This document shows, piece by piece, positions 34,061 through 44,790 of a DNA stretch of 64,000 nucleotides; the stretch's first letter is position 1; each line of letters starts with the position of its first letter. The notes beneath the pieces are model-generated. The model made no database searches, was not told where the DNA came from, and saw only the letters and a list, made by a program, of their open reading frames with translations. The translations under genes and the position numbers were made by a program. Source of the stretch: Lycorma delicatula (Eukaryota; Arthropoda; Insecta; Hemiptera; Fulgoridae); contig NC_134465.1 of the NCBI RefSeq assembly GCF_047948215.1, positions 13,740,522 to 13,804,521 of the forward strand. Direction: 5' to 3'.

Positions 34061-34683
34061 TTAGCCTGGTTTTATAATTATTTTCGTTAAATAGTGAAAC
34101 TTAAAGAAAAAAGAAGTTATATGACTTTGGCGAAAAACAGATTCCATAAGGATTTAATTCGTCAGAAATTCTTAAACTTCTCTGGGAAACTTTCCTCGTA
34201 ATTCTCTAATTTAAAAATTGTTGTCTGTTTATATATCGTATGTTCTTTCATTAAGTGTTGTCAATTTGTTAATTGTCGTCAAAAAACTTTAACAATGTCA
34301 AACCACCGGCAGTATTTTCCAACGAATGTATAATGAACGGGCGAAGTTACACCAAAAGTATTCTTTTTTTAAATAAAAAGAAAATAATAAAAAATGGGAC
34401 TCGAAGCCGGATCATTTTATCTGTTAGAAATATGAGACTTACTGAAAAAAAAATGTACGTACTTATTCAGATTTCACGACAAATAAAGTAGGAAATATCG
34501 CGAAGTAAACCGAGAGAGACTTAAAGTACATTTTTGTGGATAAAGCTGAAACCCAAGAACGAAATATTATAGTTCTTCACTGTCGAGCGATAACTTCTTA
34601 AGGTTCGGCGATGTAAATCAAGTACAAAATTAAAAAATGCGAGCATTAACAGTTAACAGTTAAACGCACAGTTATGAAAAAAC
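34061..34683. other. unassigned sequence
   Basis: AT-rich, with one open frame at 34273-34491 lacking motifs. Confidence 0.5.
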
Positions 34684-34968
34684 GACTTCTTTCTTTTTCC
34701 TGTTTAGCCTCCGGTACCGTTTAGATAATACTTCAGAGGATGAATGAGGATGATATGTATGAGTGTAGTCTTGTACATTTTCAGTTCGACCGTACCTGAG
34801 ATGTGTGGTTAATTGAAACCCAACCGCCAAAGAACACCGCTATCCACGATCTAGTATTCAAATCCGTGTAAAAATAGCTGGCTTTACTAGGACTTGAACG
34901 CTGGAACTCTCGACTTCCAAATCAGCTGATTTGGGAAGACGCGTTCACCACTAGACCAACCCGGTGGG
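34684..34968 (-). repeat. tRNA-derived SINE, family B, full length
   Basis: On the minus strand the head reads CCCACCGGGTTGGTCTAGTG (box A) and GCGTTCAAGTCC (box B). A body with ACACGGATTTGAATACTAGA and GGTTGGGTTTCAATTAACCA follows. The 3' tail is CATCCTCTGAAG then ACGGTACCGGAGG and an A/G-rich end. Two headless copies of the same family are at 39914 and 40718. Confidence 0.85.
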
Positions 34969-36984
34969 AACGGGCACGAGTTCTAAAACTGTAAAAGTTC
35001 ACGGTTAAAAAAACTGAAAAATGGAATTCACTATTTTATGACGATCTTTTAACAAAATACCGATCGGGAAATCTACTCCCTAATCTTCTCCTAATAAAAA
35101 TATAAACTGACTGTCGCCGGCAGCGACCGGCAGAACCTGTTATGAAACGGTAGAGGCTACTTCCATAAACCCAAAAAATTCCACAGCAAAACTTATTCTT
35201 TTAAGAAGCTTCAGCCTGTATTCGGATGGCCGTTCGGTTACTGGATGAAAAGAGATTTCGATTCGTCAAATAGCTTAACCGAACGCGATGAGTTTTTCAA
35301 AAGTATAAAACTTATCTAAGATTCTCTTTTAGATTAATCAGACCTGTTCTTCCGAAGAATCTTTTAGGGCTAATTAACTATTAGCACTTTTTTTTGTAAG
35401 TTTCTTTTACGCTCGTTTTAAAGAAGTTAGAAAACCTCTTCGGTGTACGATTAAATATATTCGCTCTATTCTGTTTATTTAATAAAAATAATAACGCCGT
35501 TTGTAGAGTTCTGAAAGTTACACGTCGTCGTTTATATCATATGCGCATCCTATTTCTATCGGGTGAAAACATCGTTCATCTTGTGCTGCGATCCTCCATA
35601 CGGATAAATTTCGTCTTAATCGGACCTATCCTTTGTACCTTACTTTTGGCCTCACCTAGTACGGTCCGGACCGGACAACGTTGAGATGTAACGACCTGAT
35701 GAATCGACAACGCATTCGTAACGCGATCCTGAATAAACCACAGATCGCGCGATTTGACGGATTCGAGGTCCATTATTTCTTGTCCGGTAGCTAAACGATA
35801 GAACTATCGGGAGAAACTCTTAGGAAAGAAGAACGGTATTTCCTTCCTAGTTGTAATAAATACAATACAGAATAGAATACGATAAAATCGTAACGAACAG
35901 AAGGTAAAATCGCGAATATGTTCTTAAAAGAAACAACAAATAAGATCTAATACGGCGCTTCGATCCGTTCGACGACAAACAAACAAAACCGTTAAGACAT
36001 CCGAGCAGTAAACGTAATTATAAGCTAACTTATATAAGAACGACAAAGAAAGTAGCAGTTCATTGCACTCTATGGAATAATACATACTGTAACTTTTTTT
36101 ACTTAAAGCAGACCGACATCATCGTGATGTATATACAATACTATTCTATGTAAACGAATAATAAATACGTGTTCACGCGTACACACATATAAATATGCAG
36201 CGCATTCATATATAAAAATATTACGCTTTAAAAAAAATAAAAAATAATGTACCGAAGCGATCGGTAATAATTTTTTTAATGATAAAAATTGAAAAATATA
36301 TATATATATATTTTTGTCGATTAGTCATGGAAAAAATATTTCATACAATTTACAGTATAACCTTTACTACAATTGTAAAGATGTGTACGGTGTTATCGTA
36401 AAATAGTAAAAGTAACAAGCACGACTTTCTTTTTTTGAAAAGAAGAAAAAAAATATAAAGCTACACAGTTCTTTTAAATAATTTGGACGTTAGCTTCCTT
36501 AACTGTTGATAACCGCTTCATACGCGGCGTATTCATAGTATTTTTTTTTTTAGTCAAATTTCTAATTTGAATTTTATTTTAATTAAAATACAAATATACT
36601 TCAATCGCTTTTCAATAAAATCAAAAGCGTAATTAAATATCAAATCCTTTACTAAATCTATTAAATCACCTTGTTCAACCGTATAATGAATTAGTACCGA
36701 TAAACGACTTGGAAATATACTAGAAAAAATGCTTGAGGACAAGACCTGGAATTATTCCGGAAGCGACACGTTAGGAAATAGCAGGTGTGATTTAAATTAA
36801 ACGCTAATCGCCGATATTTTACAAACCGGTTCCCGTAGCTCAATCGATCGATAACGGGTTCGTTTTCGCCGCGCGTTATCAAATCGCAGGATTATATAAA
36901 TTGGAGTTTCCGTCGATTAAAATTAAGAATTGATTTTTCTTTAAAATAACGGAAGTAATTTTATAATAATAAACGATCGAGCAA
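34969..36984. other. unassigned intron sequence
   Basis: CpG-frequent DNA. A minus-strand open frame at 35576-35773 has no motif I can name. A short (TA)n run lies at about 36295-36312. Confidence 0.5.
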
Positions 36985-37190
36985 AATTAGCTTTTTTTTA
37001 AAAACGTAAAGTAATTTCAAATAAAAAAAGACTGTACTCTATTTTACTACCTGTATACAGATAATACTTACTATAATATACAAACGACATAGCTAGCGCA
37101 ACCCGCTAGCGATTTCAGAAAAACAATTCCAAGCGAAAAAAGATCTGGACCTCTTGATAAACATAGAGAATTTATATTTCACATAACCTG
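36985..37190 (+). repeat. direct repeat, copy 1 (partner at 38228-38440)
   Basis: Shares with 38228-38440 CTTTTTTTAAAAAC, AGTAATTTCAAA-like, TAATACTTACT-like, GCTAGCGATTT, AGAAAAACAATTC and AGATCTGGACCTCTTGA in the same order and orientation. Copies differ by substitutions and a small insertion. Confidence 0.75.
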
Positions 37191-38068
37191 TTACTAACGC
37201 GAACAGAACTCGTGAGAAGTTAAAGGAGAAACTTTCAGTTAAACGGCCGAGATAGATATATTTAGGGATATCTCTCTGGTTTTTAATTATTTTTCATATT
37301 AAAATGTACTGCGAGGAAGCAGAAATCTTAGTCGAGACGGTTAAATAGAAATAATAACCGACGATTTCCTCAAAGTTTCAAAATTAAACTCGAAAGGAAT
37401 TACACCATAATAGTATGTTGCTCGGACATAAACTTTCACAAGCCGCACGATTCTAAAGATAGTCGAACGTGTTCTGTCGAGAAACCTGAGCTTTTTTCCG
37501 TACGTTTCATTTTTATTCTCAAACGGCGCTTTAAATTTTCTAAAGAAAACTAGTTTTTTTTCTTTCAACATATTTAAACCGGACAAAATCGTCCGTCCTC
37601 TGTCAAAAATTCCCTAATCTTTAATCCTTAATCGTCTGAAAGGTTAAAAGAGAAGGAAAGGTTTCGGAGAGAAAAGACGTTTGAAGTTATTTCTCTCGTG
37701 CTAAAGCTTCTCTTTCGATAGACGTTCTCACTGCCGACAGTTTTCCTTTCTTGAGCGATTTCCTTACATTACTTTCACCGAATGTAAGTCTGCGACGAGA
37801 TCGTACGAATCTGTAGAGACGCTGTGTTCTATTGTAATCTAGTAGCGGCGGGCTCCAACGGATAAATAAAGCTTTCTGCAGACCGTTCCTTCTGGCGACA
37901 GCGATAAATATAATCGTTAAAGCTCCTATCGTGTGAAACAAAGTCGTTTCCTAATCGTTACAAAAATTCAATTCCTAAGCTCGATAATGATCTTACATTT
38001 CATTTTATAATACTTAGTGAAAAACACACGCGTTAAATTAAAAATGTACAAAAAATTTAATTAAATAC
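37191..38068. other. unassigned intron sequence
   Basis: Short open frames on the minus strand (37341-37586, 37687-37941) have no motif. It lies immediately downstream of ARID2 exon 38069-38220 in transcript sense. Confidence 0.5.
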
Positions 38069-38220
38069 CTGGTACGTTGTGTTGTGTATAATTATAAGTC
38101 AACGGTACAGAATGTAATGCACGCGCCGACCACCTTCTGTGCCGACTATCCTCATCGTCATCGTTGGATCTCTCCCCGACCTCACCGAGAAAATGTACCT
38201 TTTCATAACGATCGAGGTAC
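38069..38220 (-). CDS. ARID2: ARID2/BAP170 exon (ARID end and acidic linker)
   Basis: This 152-bp exon completes an arginine codon, encodes 50 residues and leaves one base (G). It begins YLDRYEKVHFLGEV, the end of the ARID domain. An Asp/Glu/Arg-rich linker follows (NDDDEDSRHRR), then LTYNYTQHNVP, which corresponds to the SYNYQQHS-type segment of ARID2. The acceptor is TTTACAG (AG complementary to 38221-38222) and the donor is GTATTT, weaker than the donors of the other two exons. The leftover G joins AT of exon 10607-10825 to make GAT (Asp). The two flanking introns are 19,232 bp (towards 57 kb) and 27,243 bp (towards 10 kb). A duplicated intron segment starts only a few bases upstream of the acceptor. 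Confidence 0.92.
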
Positions 38221-38227
38221 CTGTAAA

Positions 38228-38440
38228 ATAAACTTTTTTTAAAAACTGAAAGCAATTTCAAACAATAAAAAAAAGGATTGTACTTATATTATCACCAGTA
38301 TAAAAATAGTACTTACTTCTAAATATAATATATAATTATAATATATGCGCTAGCGATTTTAGAAAAACAATTCACATTCAGAAAAACAAGTAGAAAAAGA
38401 TCTGGACCTCTTGACAAATACAGCGAATCTATATTTCCAA
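38228..38440 (+). repeat. direct repeat, copy 2, beside ARID2 exon acceptor
   Basis: Same sequence as 36985-37190. It begins within a few bases of the acceptor of ARID2 exon 38069-38220, so it overlaps the branch-site and pyrimidine-tract region of that intron on the minus strand. Confidence 0.75.
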
Positions 38441-39194
38441 TACATGCTTTAAGAAAACATCGTCCGATCGGCTTATCAGAGATTGTGACATTTTTTCACG
38501 GATTTAAGACCGTGAAAATAAACGTAAATAAAGCTTTAACGGTCAATTACAAATCTGACCGCCGAAAGAAATAATAAACAGACTGAAATTACAAAAAAAA
38601 CTTAAATTTAACACGAAACAACGTAGGGAAAATTTGTAAAGTTGAAAAAAAAAACAATCGTTCGTCTACAGCAACAGTAAAAACATTATAGTTATTCAAC
38701 CGTTCACAAAATAGTATTTGTTAGCCGTAAACAGAAATACTGTTACAAAATATCGTAACATTTATTTTCCGATCGTAATAAAATTAATCCGACTAGACTA
38801 AGAATAAAAAGTTTTTTCGTAAGAAGTTAACACTAATTCAAAAAAGCACTAACAAAATAAAAAACAAGCTATACGATTTTTATCGACGCCAACAAGCGAT
38901 AAGTAAATAAGGTTTAGTTTTAGTTCCTTTTTCGCTACCGTAAGTTGAATTTGTTATGAGAGTTTTATAAAAACTTTTATAACAACAGTATCTTTTTTGT
39001 TGCACGTCGTATCAAAAAAAAAAGGTAAGTTCTTTGTTAAATAACAAAAAATATACAAGTTTTCGTAAATTATTCACTATATTTTTTGGTGTACGTAAAT
39101 AAGTAAATAAAACCGATGCACTTACACGCACGTTTTATTGTTGAATAGGACATTTCAAACGGTTTTGTTTATAACACTTATTTACTTCAAACAA
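38441..39194. other. unassigned sequence
   Basis: AT-rich. May include the 3' end of the transposase element that follows. Confidence 0.45.
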
Positions 39195-39900
39195 GTTCCA
39201 CACAAGCATCTTTTACGGTGCGTAAAATGTCTAGAGACGATGATTAATTTCACGCCATCATTACGAAGAACATGCGGAACTACTTCGTTAATTTCACCTT
39301 CGGTTTTTATTTTTTAATTCATCGATACTGACAACCTTCGTCGCGTACACCCCATCTTTGACAAACACCCAAAGAAAGAAATCGAGTGGCGTAACGTCAG
39401 GGAATCGAGGTAGCTAGGGAATCGGTCAGCCACAGCCCCAACATTGAGGAAACGGTAGCAGTCCCTAACATGTAAATCCCACTGCGGTGATGCGCCATCT
39501 TATTGGAAGTAAACCTTAGGCTGCCGACGTTCAATTTGTGGTACCGCATACTCTTCTAACTTGTCTACATAACTAGCGCTAGTAATCGTTCAGCTCGGCG
39601 AAGAACGATTCGATCTCTTCATAAGCAGTCAAGGCACACCAAACGTTAATTTTCGGGCTATCGCGCCGTGTTTGTTGAACGCATGAGGGTTGAAGATACC
39701 CCAAATCCGACAATTATAACGATTAACGTGACCAGAAACAGATGATAACTTCATTAGAGAAAATTACTTTTTCTAAAAACGTATTGTCTTCGAGCACTTT
39801 ATCGAGAATGTCCACGGCAAAATTGTAACGGCACGGTTTCTCGTCATCTAAAATCGTATGCGTACACTGAATTTTGTATGCGTGAAACTTTTAGGGGCTT
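39195..39900 (-). pseudogene. Tc1-like (DUF4817-associated type) transposase remnant
   Basis: Minus-strand blocks in different frames correspond to family features: KPCRYNFAVDILDKVLEDN-like text then an LSGHVNRYNC-type block, a NPHAFNKHGAR-type segment, KINVWCALTAYEEIESFF-like, MAHHRSGIYMLG in the DGAPPHW region, and a C-terminal VTPLDFFLWV-like block. A TDSLATSIP segment corresponds to the WPxRSPDLT region. Frame changes are numerous. The 5' part ends where SINE B (39914-40129) has inserted. Confidence 0.7.
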
Positions 39901-39913
39901 AGGTAGAATCTGG

Positions 39914-40129
39914 CGTAGGGTTCAAGTCCTAGTAAAGCCGGTTATTTGTACACGGATTTGAATACTAGATCGTGGATACCGGTGTTCTTTGGCGGTTGGG
40001 TTTCAATTAACCACGCATGTCAGGAACGATCGAACCGAGACTGTACAAGACTACACTTCATTTACACTCGTTACATATCATCCTCATTCATCCTCTGAAG
40101 TATTATTTTCCCGGAAGCTAACAGGAAAA
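39914..40129 (+). repeat. SINE family B, 5'-truncated, with 13-bp target duplication
   Basis: Starts within the box B region (GGTTCAAGTCCTAGTAAAGC) and continues through the family B body and tail to GGAAAAA. The flanks AGGTAGAATCTGG at 39901-39913 and 40130-40142 are identical, a clear target-site duplication. Confidence 0.88.
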
Positions 40130-40150
40130 AGGTAGAATCTGGAGGGAATT

Positions 40151-40310
40151 GCCGGCCTCCGTGACGCGAGTGGTAGAGAGTTTAGACGTTTTATCCGGAG
40201 GTCCCGGGTTTTAATCACGGTCAGGCATGGCATTTTCACACACGCTACAAATCATTCAATCTCATCCTCTAAAGCAATACCTAACGGTAGACCCGGAGGT
40301 AATAAAAAAA
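40151..40310 (+). repeat. tRNA-derived SINE, family A
   Basis: Head GGCCTCCGTGACGCGAGTGG (box A), then GGTCCCGGGTTTTAATCACG, where box B has lost its CpG (GTTTTAATC for GTTCGAATC). The tail has CATCCTCTAAAG, ACGGTAGACCCGGAGG and an A-rich end. It follows the family B copy directly. Confidence 0.82.
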
Positions 40311-40317
40311 GAGTAGA

Positions 40318-41460
40318 ACTAGGGAATACGGCACTGGGGTAAATAATTGGCTGCAAGATCGTGGTTTAAGGCTTGCTCCTAATAAATGTGAATATATCAC
40401 TCTTACGGGGAGAAGAGTGATTGCACCAATTTTTCTGAAAGTTGATGATCAGCTTATTCAGACCAAAACTAGCGCAAAATATTTGGGAGTTATAATAGAT
40501 AAAGGATGGAAATTTACGGAGTATATCCAAGGGAGTTGAACCACGGCAGAAAAAACAATTTAGTCGCTGAATCTTTTGATGTCATCGCAGAGGGCACCCA
40601 GGGCGTCAAAGCGACGGCTGATCAGGACAGTTACATCATCATGTATGTTATATGCAGCCCCGGTTTGAGGGACATCGCTTGTAGTGAAGCGGAGTTTGGG
40701 TAGGGTGCAGAAAGTACCTGATAAAGTCAGTTATTTTTACACGGATTTGAATAGAATAGATCGCGGATACCGGTGTTCTTTGGTAGTTGGGTTTCAATTA
40801 ACCACGCATCTCAGGAGTAGTCGAACTGAGACTGTAGTAAACTACACTCACGCATATCATCCTCATTCATCCTCTGAAGTTATCTGAACGGTAATTACCG
40901 GAGGTTATACAGGAAAAAGAAAGAAAGGGTGCAGAAGGTACACAACAGGAGGTCACTGCTTGGTCTGGTGTCCTCATACCGTACAGTGTCTTACGAGACA
41001 CTTTGTGTGCTTGCGTCAGTTCCCACGATCGAACTGCAGGTTATTGAAAGAACGGATATTTATAAAGGTGTGGCCAAACGTGAAGTTAGAAGTAAAACTA
41101 AGGATAGTCGGATTGAAAGATGTGTGGGCTGGTAGAGTCGCTTCGTGGATCAAGACGGCGATATATGATTTACATGCCTGGATCGGTAGGGCACACCAAG
41201 AAACTAATTTCTATATTACCCAGATACTCATCGGACACGGTAATTTTGAAGTACACTTGAAGAGAATCAGGAGGAGAGACACCGCTAATTTTATGTTTTG
41301 TGCAGCAGAGCAAATCATCGGGATGATTTATTGTTATTTTTATAAATACCACCATCACAAACTATTAAGTGTATTCTGTCCCTCGCTCTTCTTGTTATTT
41401 ATTAATTATCTTCCTCGAACCCCTCAGGTCGTTCGTTGTTATTTTCTAGACCGATGATCG
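40318..41460 (+). pseudogene. R1-like LINE ORF2 fragment (end of RT and C-terminal region), split by a SINE
   Basis: The plus strand reads VNNWLQDRGLRLAPNKCEYI, then LTGRRVI and SAKYLGVIIDKGWKFTEYI (end of the RT domain of R1/Jockey-type LINEs). It continues SSCMLYAAPVWGT, and after the SINE SSYRTVSYETLCVLASVPTI then ELQVIERTDIYKG, with DLHAWIGRAHQETNFYITQI and LIGHGNFEVHLKR leading to a degraded zinc-knuckle region. Stops and frameshifts are present. The catalytic RT core and endonuclease are missing. Confidence 0.82.
40718..40926 (+). repeat. SINE family B, headless, inserted in the LINE, with 15-bp target duplication
   Basis: Starts in the body region (ATAAAGTCAGTTATTTTTAC) and ends with the family tail and AAAAAGAAAGAAA. 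Target duplications GGGTGCAGAAAGTAC (40703-40717) and GGGTGCAGAAGGTAC (40927-40941) differ at one base and restore the LINE reading when the SINE is removed. Confidence 0.88.
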
Positions 41461-43174
41461 ATAAACCGGGTTAGAAAAGTTTACCTTTTTCAAAAACTTA
41501 TTCATCGGTTGAATAGAGAGACTACCTAATTCAAACGTACGCAAAATTTATATGCTTCTACAGTCGAGTGCAAGGACCAATTTTGAGGATTTTGCTTATA
41601 TATAAAGGCGAAAAACAAATTTCATCTGCATCAAAATCAATCTACACCGAACTGCTTCGAAGCACCTATAAATAACGTTTAGCTCATCTCCATTTTTAAA
41701 TAATTAAAATGCTATTAATATTATTTTAAAACGGTTTTAATTATCCCTTGCAAATCAATCGCTCGGTCGATGAAATTTTCTACGATTAAATTTATTGGAA
41801 AGCCGATTTTGTACATTTAAATTATAGAAAAAATGTACACTACGTTTATACGAATTGATTTTTTCCGATTTAAGTGTTCATCCAAGGAGAACCCATCTCT
41901 CTTTTAAAAAATCTTAAGACGTATTTTATGTAGGGTTTCGGTGAAACGACAGTATACAAAATGTTACAATATTTACAAATTACTAAATTTTTGCAAATAA
42001 TTATTAGAGAAATCTACAAACGAATCAAAATGTTCCTTCGACTCTCATCATCATTTTATACTAACCCTCGACCGGAGGTGCTTAAATAAAAATATTTATT
42101 AAAATGAGAGTCTGATCGCTCCGTCTAACGCGATCTATTCTTTTCGTTTTACGACGAATATTAATCTTTCAAGTATCGCGTTATCTAGTAGATTTAAACT
42201 AATTTACATACCGTACGAAAAGGATTTCCATCAAATACTGAAACGGGGGCTGTTAAATGCGACCGAACATGAAACGGTAGTGGGAGAAAGCTCGGTAATT
42301 TATTTATGGAAAATCAAAAATGTTTTTAGTCGATATAGAAAAAATCAGTTATTATTCTAATTTGTAACGCATTCTTGAGTATTTGTCTTTACTTGTCGGT
42401 ACGATTTTCAAATAATTCTCAAAAAGGTTTCAAACAGTTTTAAGACTTTTTTTTACATTTCCGTTCAAAGTAAATGTCAAATCGACTACTTTATAATTTG
42501 ATCTTTCAAATATGTTTTGGTTAATTGTGTTAATACTTTTTTCAAATCTAAAGCGTAGCTTACGGTGAGAGAGAGGGAAGGAAATATGTTTAAATCGACT
42601 TTTGTATATTTTATATAAACTCGAATTCAAGACACTATTTTTTTTTTTTTTTTCACGAGATGAAAGCGCCATCATCAACCGAATTGTTACCTGTATGACT
42701 GACAGCATCTTTTGATATCTTTTTCCTGAAAATTTGCAATACTTTACACCCTTCGTATAGTCGGACAAAAAAGAGAAAACCCTCATACACATACCGAATA
42801 TTTAAACGTAACTTGCTGAAAAGTTCTACAATTAGCATCTATTTATTTTTTTAACGAAATCTAAAAAGCTTTTTTAATAATTAAAAAACTGTTAAAAAGG
42901 TTCTACTAACAAGCATCACTCGCAAACATGATGTTGAATTATTCTTTCTTAAATTCAAGAATGTATTATACAGGATAAATTACATTGATAGACAAAAAAA
43001 GTTTAGTGTTTCTCAAAGTTAGATACCATTCTTGAATTGCATTTTTGCGTACATTACAAATCTGTAAATACAATTTTTCTATCGCGCTTAGTTTTAAATA
43101 AATTACGCTTCAGAAAAATTTAAGGGAAGATATAGTTAAAATGTATAAAATGTATAATTTTGCAAGGCCATACC
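41461..43174. other. unassigned intron sequence
   Basis: A minus-strand open frame at 42430-42792 has no recognisable motif. CpG frequency falls after about 42850. Confidence 0.5.
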
Positions 43175-44790
43175 TGTTTTAAAATGATTTCGCTGATGCT
43201 CTTCTTTTATAAATAGCCTCAGACACGTCTCGAATTAATATGCAACAGTAATCGGCTATCATGTTAGTATTCCATTTCCCTTTGTAGTGACTTTCCATCA
43301 CTGAAACGCCTTGGCGGAAACGTTCACCGTGTTCGTCACTTACACGTCTCCAAGGTTGTCCGGAAAAATATCCAAATGCGAGCGGAGGAAATGTATTTTC
43401 AAACACATATTATATCCCACAGCTGATAAACAATATCGTGGTAGTTGTCGCATTTTTGTTTGCTGACAAAACGTTTGCAAACGTCTTTAAATGAAGCCCA
43501 AGCTGCACGTTCTACATTATCTAACAACGAGTTAAATAACATCATCTTCGACCGACTCTCTTATTTGAGGACCAACAAATATTCCTTCTTTAACTTTTCC
43601 TTCACTTACATTCGGAAATTTCTGCCTGATGTACAAAAATCCGGGACTATCCTTCATCGCTTTTAGAAAATTTTTCATTAATCCTAGTTTGATATGGAGA
43701 GGGGGTAAAAATATTTTTTGGGTTCAACTAAGGGCTCGTGAATAATATTTTTCCCAATCGGAGTTAAGTTGTCTCGTTTCTTCCACTCTTTGGGAACATA
43801 ATGTTTATCCCTAGCGCGGGTGTCCCGTTCGCAAAGAAAACACAAATGCTTAATATATCCTAACCGCATGCCTAACAGAATAGCTATGACTTTCAAATCA
43901 CCACATATGTCAAGCTACGATTTTATAATTTATTTTTTCAAGAACACATCGTATGTCTCTTTAAAATTAATTCCATAAGCGATTGGTATCGAAGCATATT
44001 TGTTACCGTTTATAGTACAACCGCTTTTAAACTATACTTGTACGAATCTATGAAAAGGCACCGGTCTTCAGGTTTATGGACTAGTCCTAAATGCAACATA
44101 AGTTCATCAATATTTGTGCGATAAACCAAATTATTTTCATCGATATTTTTACTGAGAAAGTTCTTTTTGTCGGCTTCGAAAGCCCGAAATGTTTGAATTT
44201 TTTTTTTTTTTTAAGTAAATTCCAACCTTGCAGTATTGATCCTAACAGTTCAGCTTGATTTTTTGATAAATTTAAATTCCTAACTAATTCATTTAAATCA
44301 CTTTGTGAATATAAAATATGGCTTATCGGAAGATAATTCAAAATAAAAAGCATTGTTGTCTACTTCGGTACTGCCTGCTTATTCATCGCTGCTTTCGAAA
44401 CACAATCACAGTTGGTTCAGGAAATGGAATAATTTCACTTTGAAGTAAGGCCTGATTGCAGACTGCAATGAAGGATATTTTACAGTATGTTTAGATTTTT
44501 TAGAAATTCCAGACGTACTTGTTAAACAAAAGTAACAGTCGGTTACATGACCCTACCTTTTGTGTACCTTTCATCCATCCTCTTAAATATACAGAAAAAT
44601 TAGCGCATACTATATGAGGAGCCCACGACTTATCCTAATCACCAACTTTACACTGAAAGTACAAACGATATGCTTTTTTAATAAAAAGTGTAATGTTTTT
44701 TCTATATGATTTTACGGTAAACTCATATAACAAAAGGCATCCACATCATTTCGAGGCATTATGACAATGCACTGTTAACAAACTTAGACG
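43175..44790 (-). pseudogene. arthropod repeat-encoded protein of unknown function, pseudogene
   Basis: I recognise the family as a protein often repeated in arthropod genomes, with no function known to me. Minus-strand blocks in order are an N-terminal MPRNDVDAFC near 44757, GHVTDCYFC then SKKSKHTVKYPSLQSAIRP, DLNELVRNLNLSKNQAELLG, KPEDRCLFIDSYKYSLKAV, AILLGMRLGYIKHLCFLCER, DTRARDKHYVPKEWKKRDNL then HEPLVEPKKYF, LPPLHIKLGLMKNFLKAMKD, KVKEGIFVGPQIRE, MCLKIHFLRSHLDIFPDNLG, and SDEHGERFRQGVSVMESHYK with GKWNTNMIADYC to the end. At least five stops or frameshifts interrupt it. It has fewer CpG than its surroundings. Confidence 0.78.

Noticed and set aside
36830..36900. tRNA-like segment with GTAGCTCAATCG and GGGTTCG
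   Set aside because: Some resemblance to box A, but box B spacing and pairing do not fit, and no second copy was seen.
42430..42792. Minus-strand open frame of 120 codons as an ARID2 or nested-gene exon
   Set aside because: No similarity to ARID2 segments, low-complexity lysine-rich text, no convincing splice sites.
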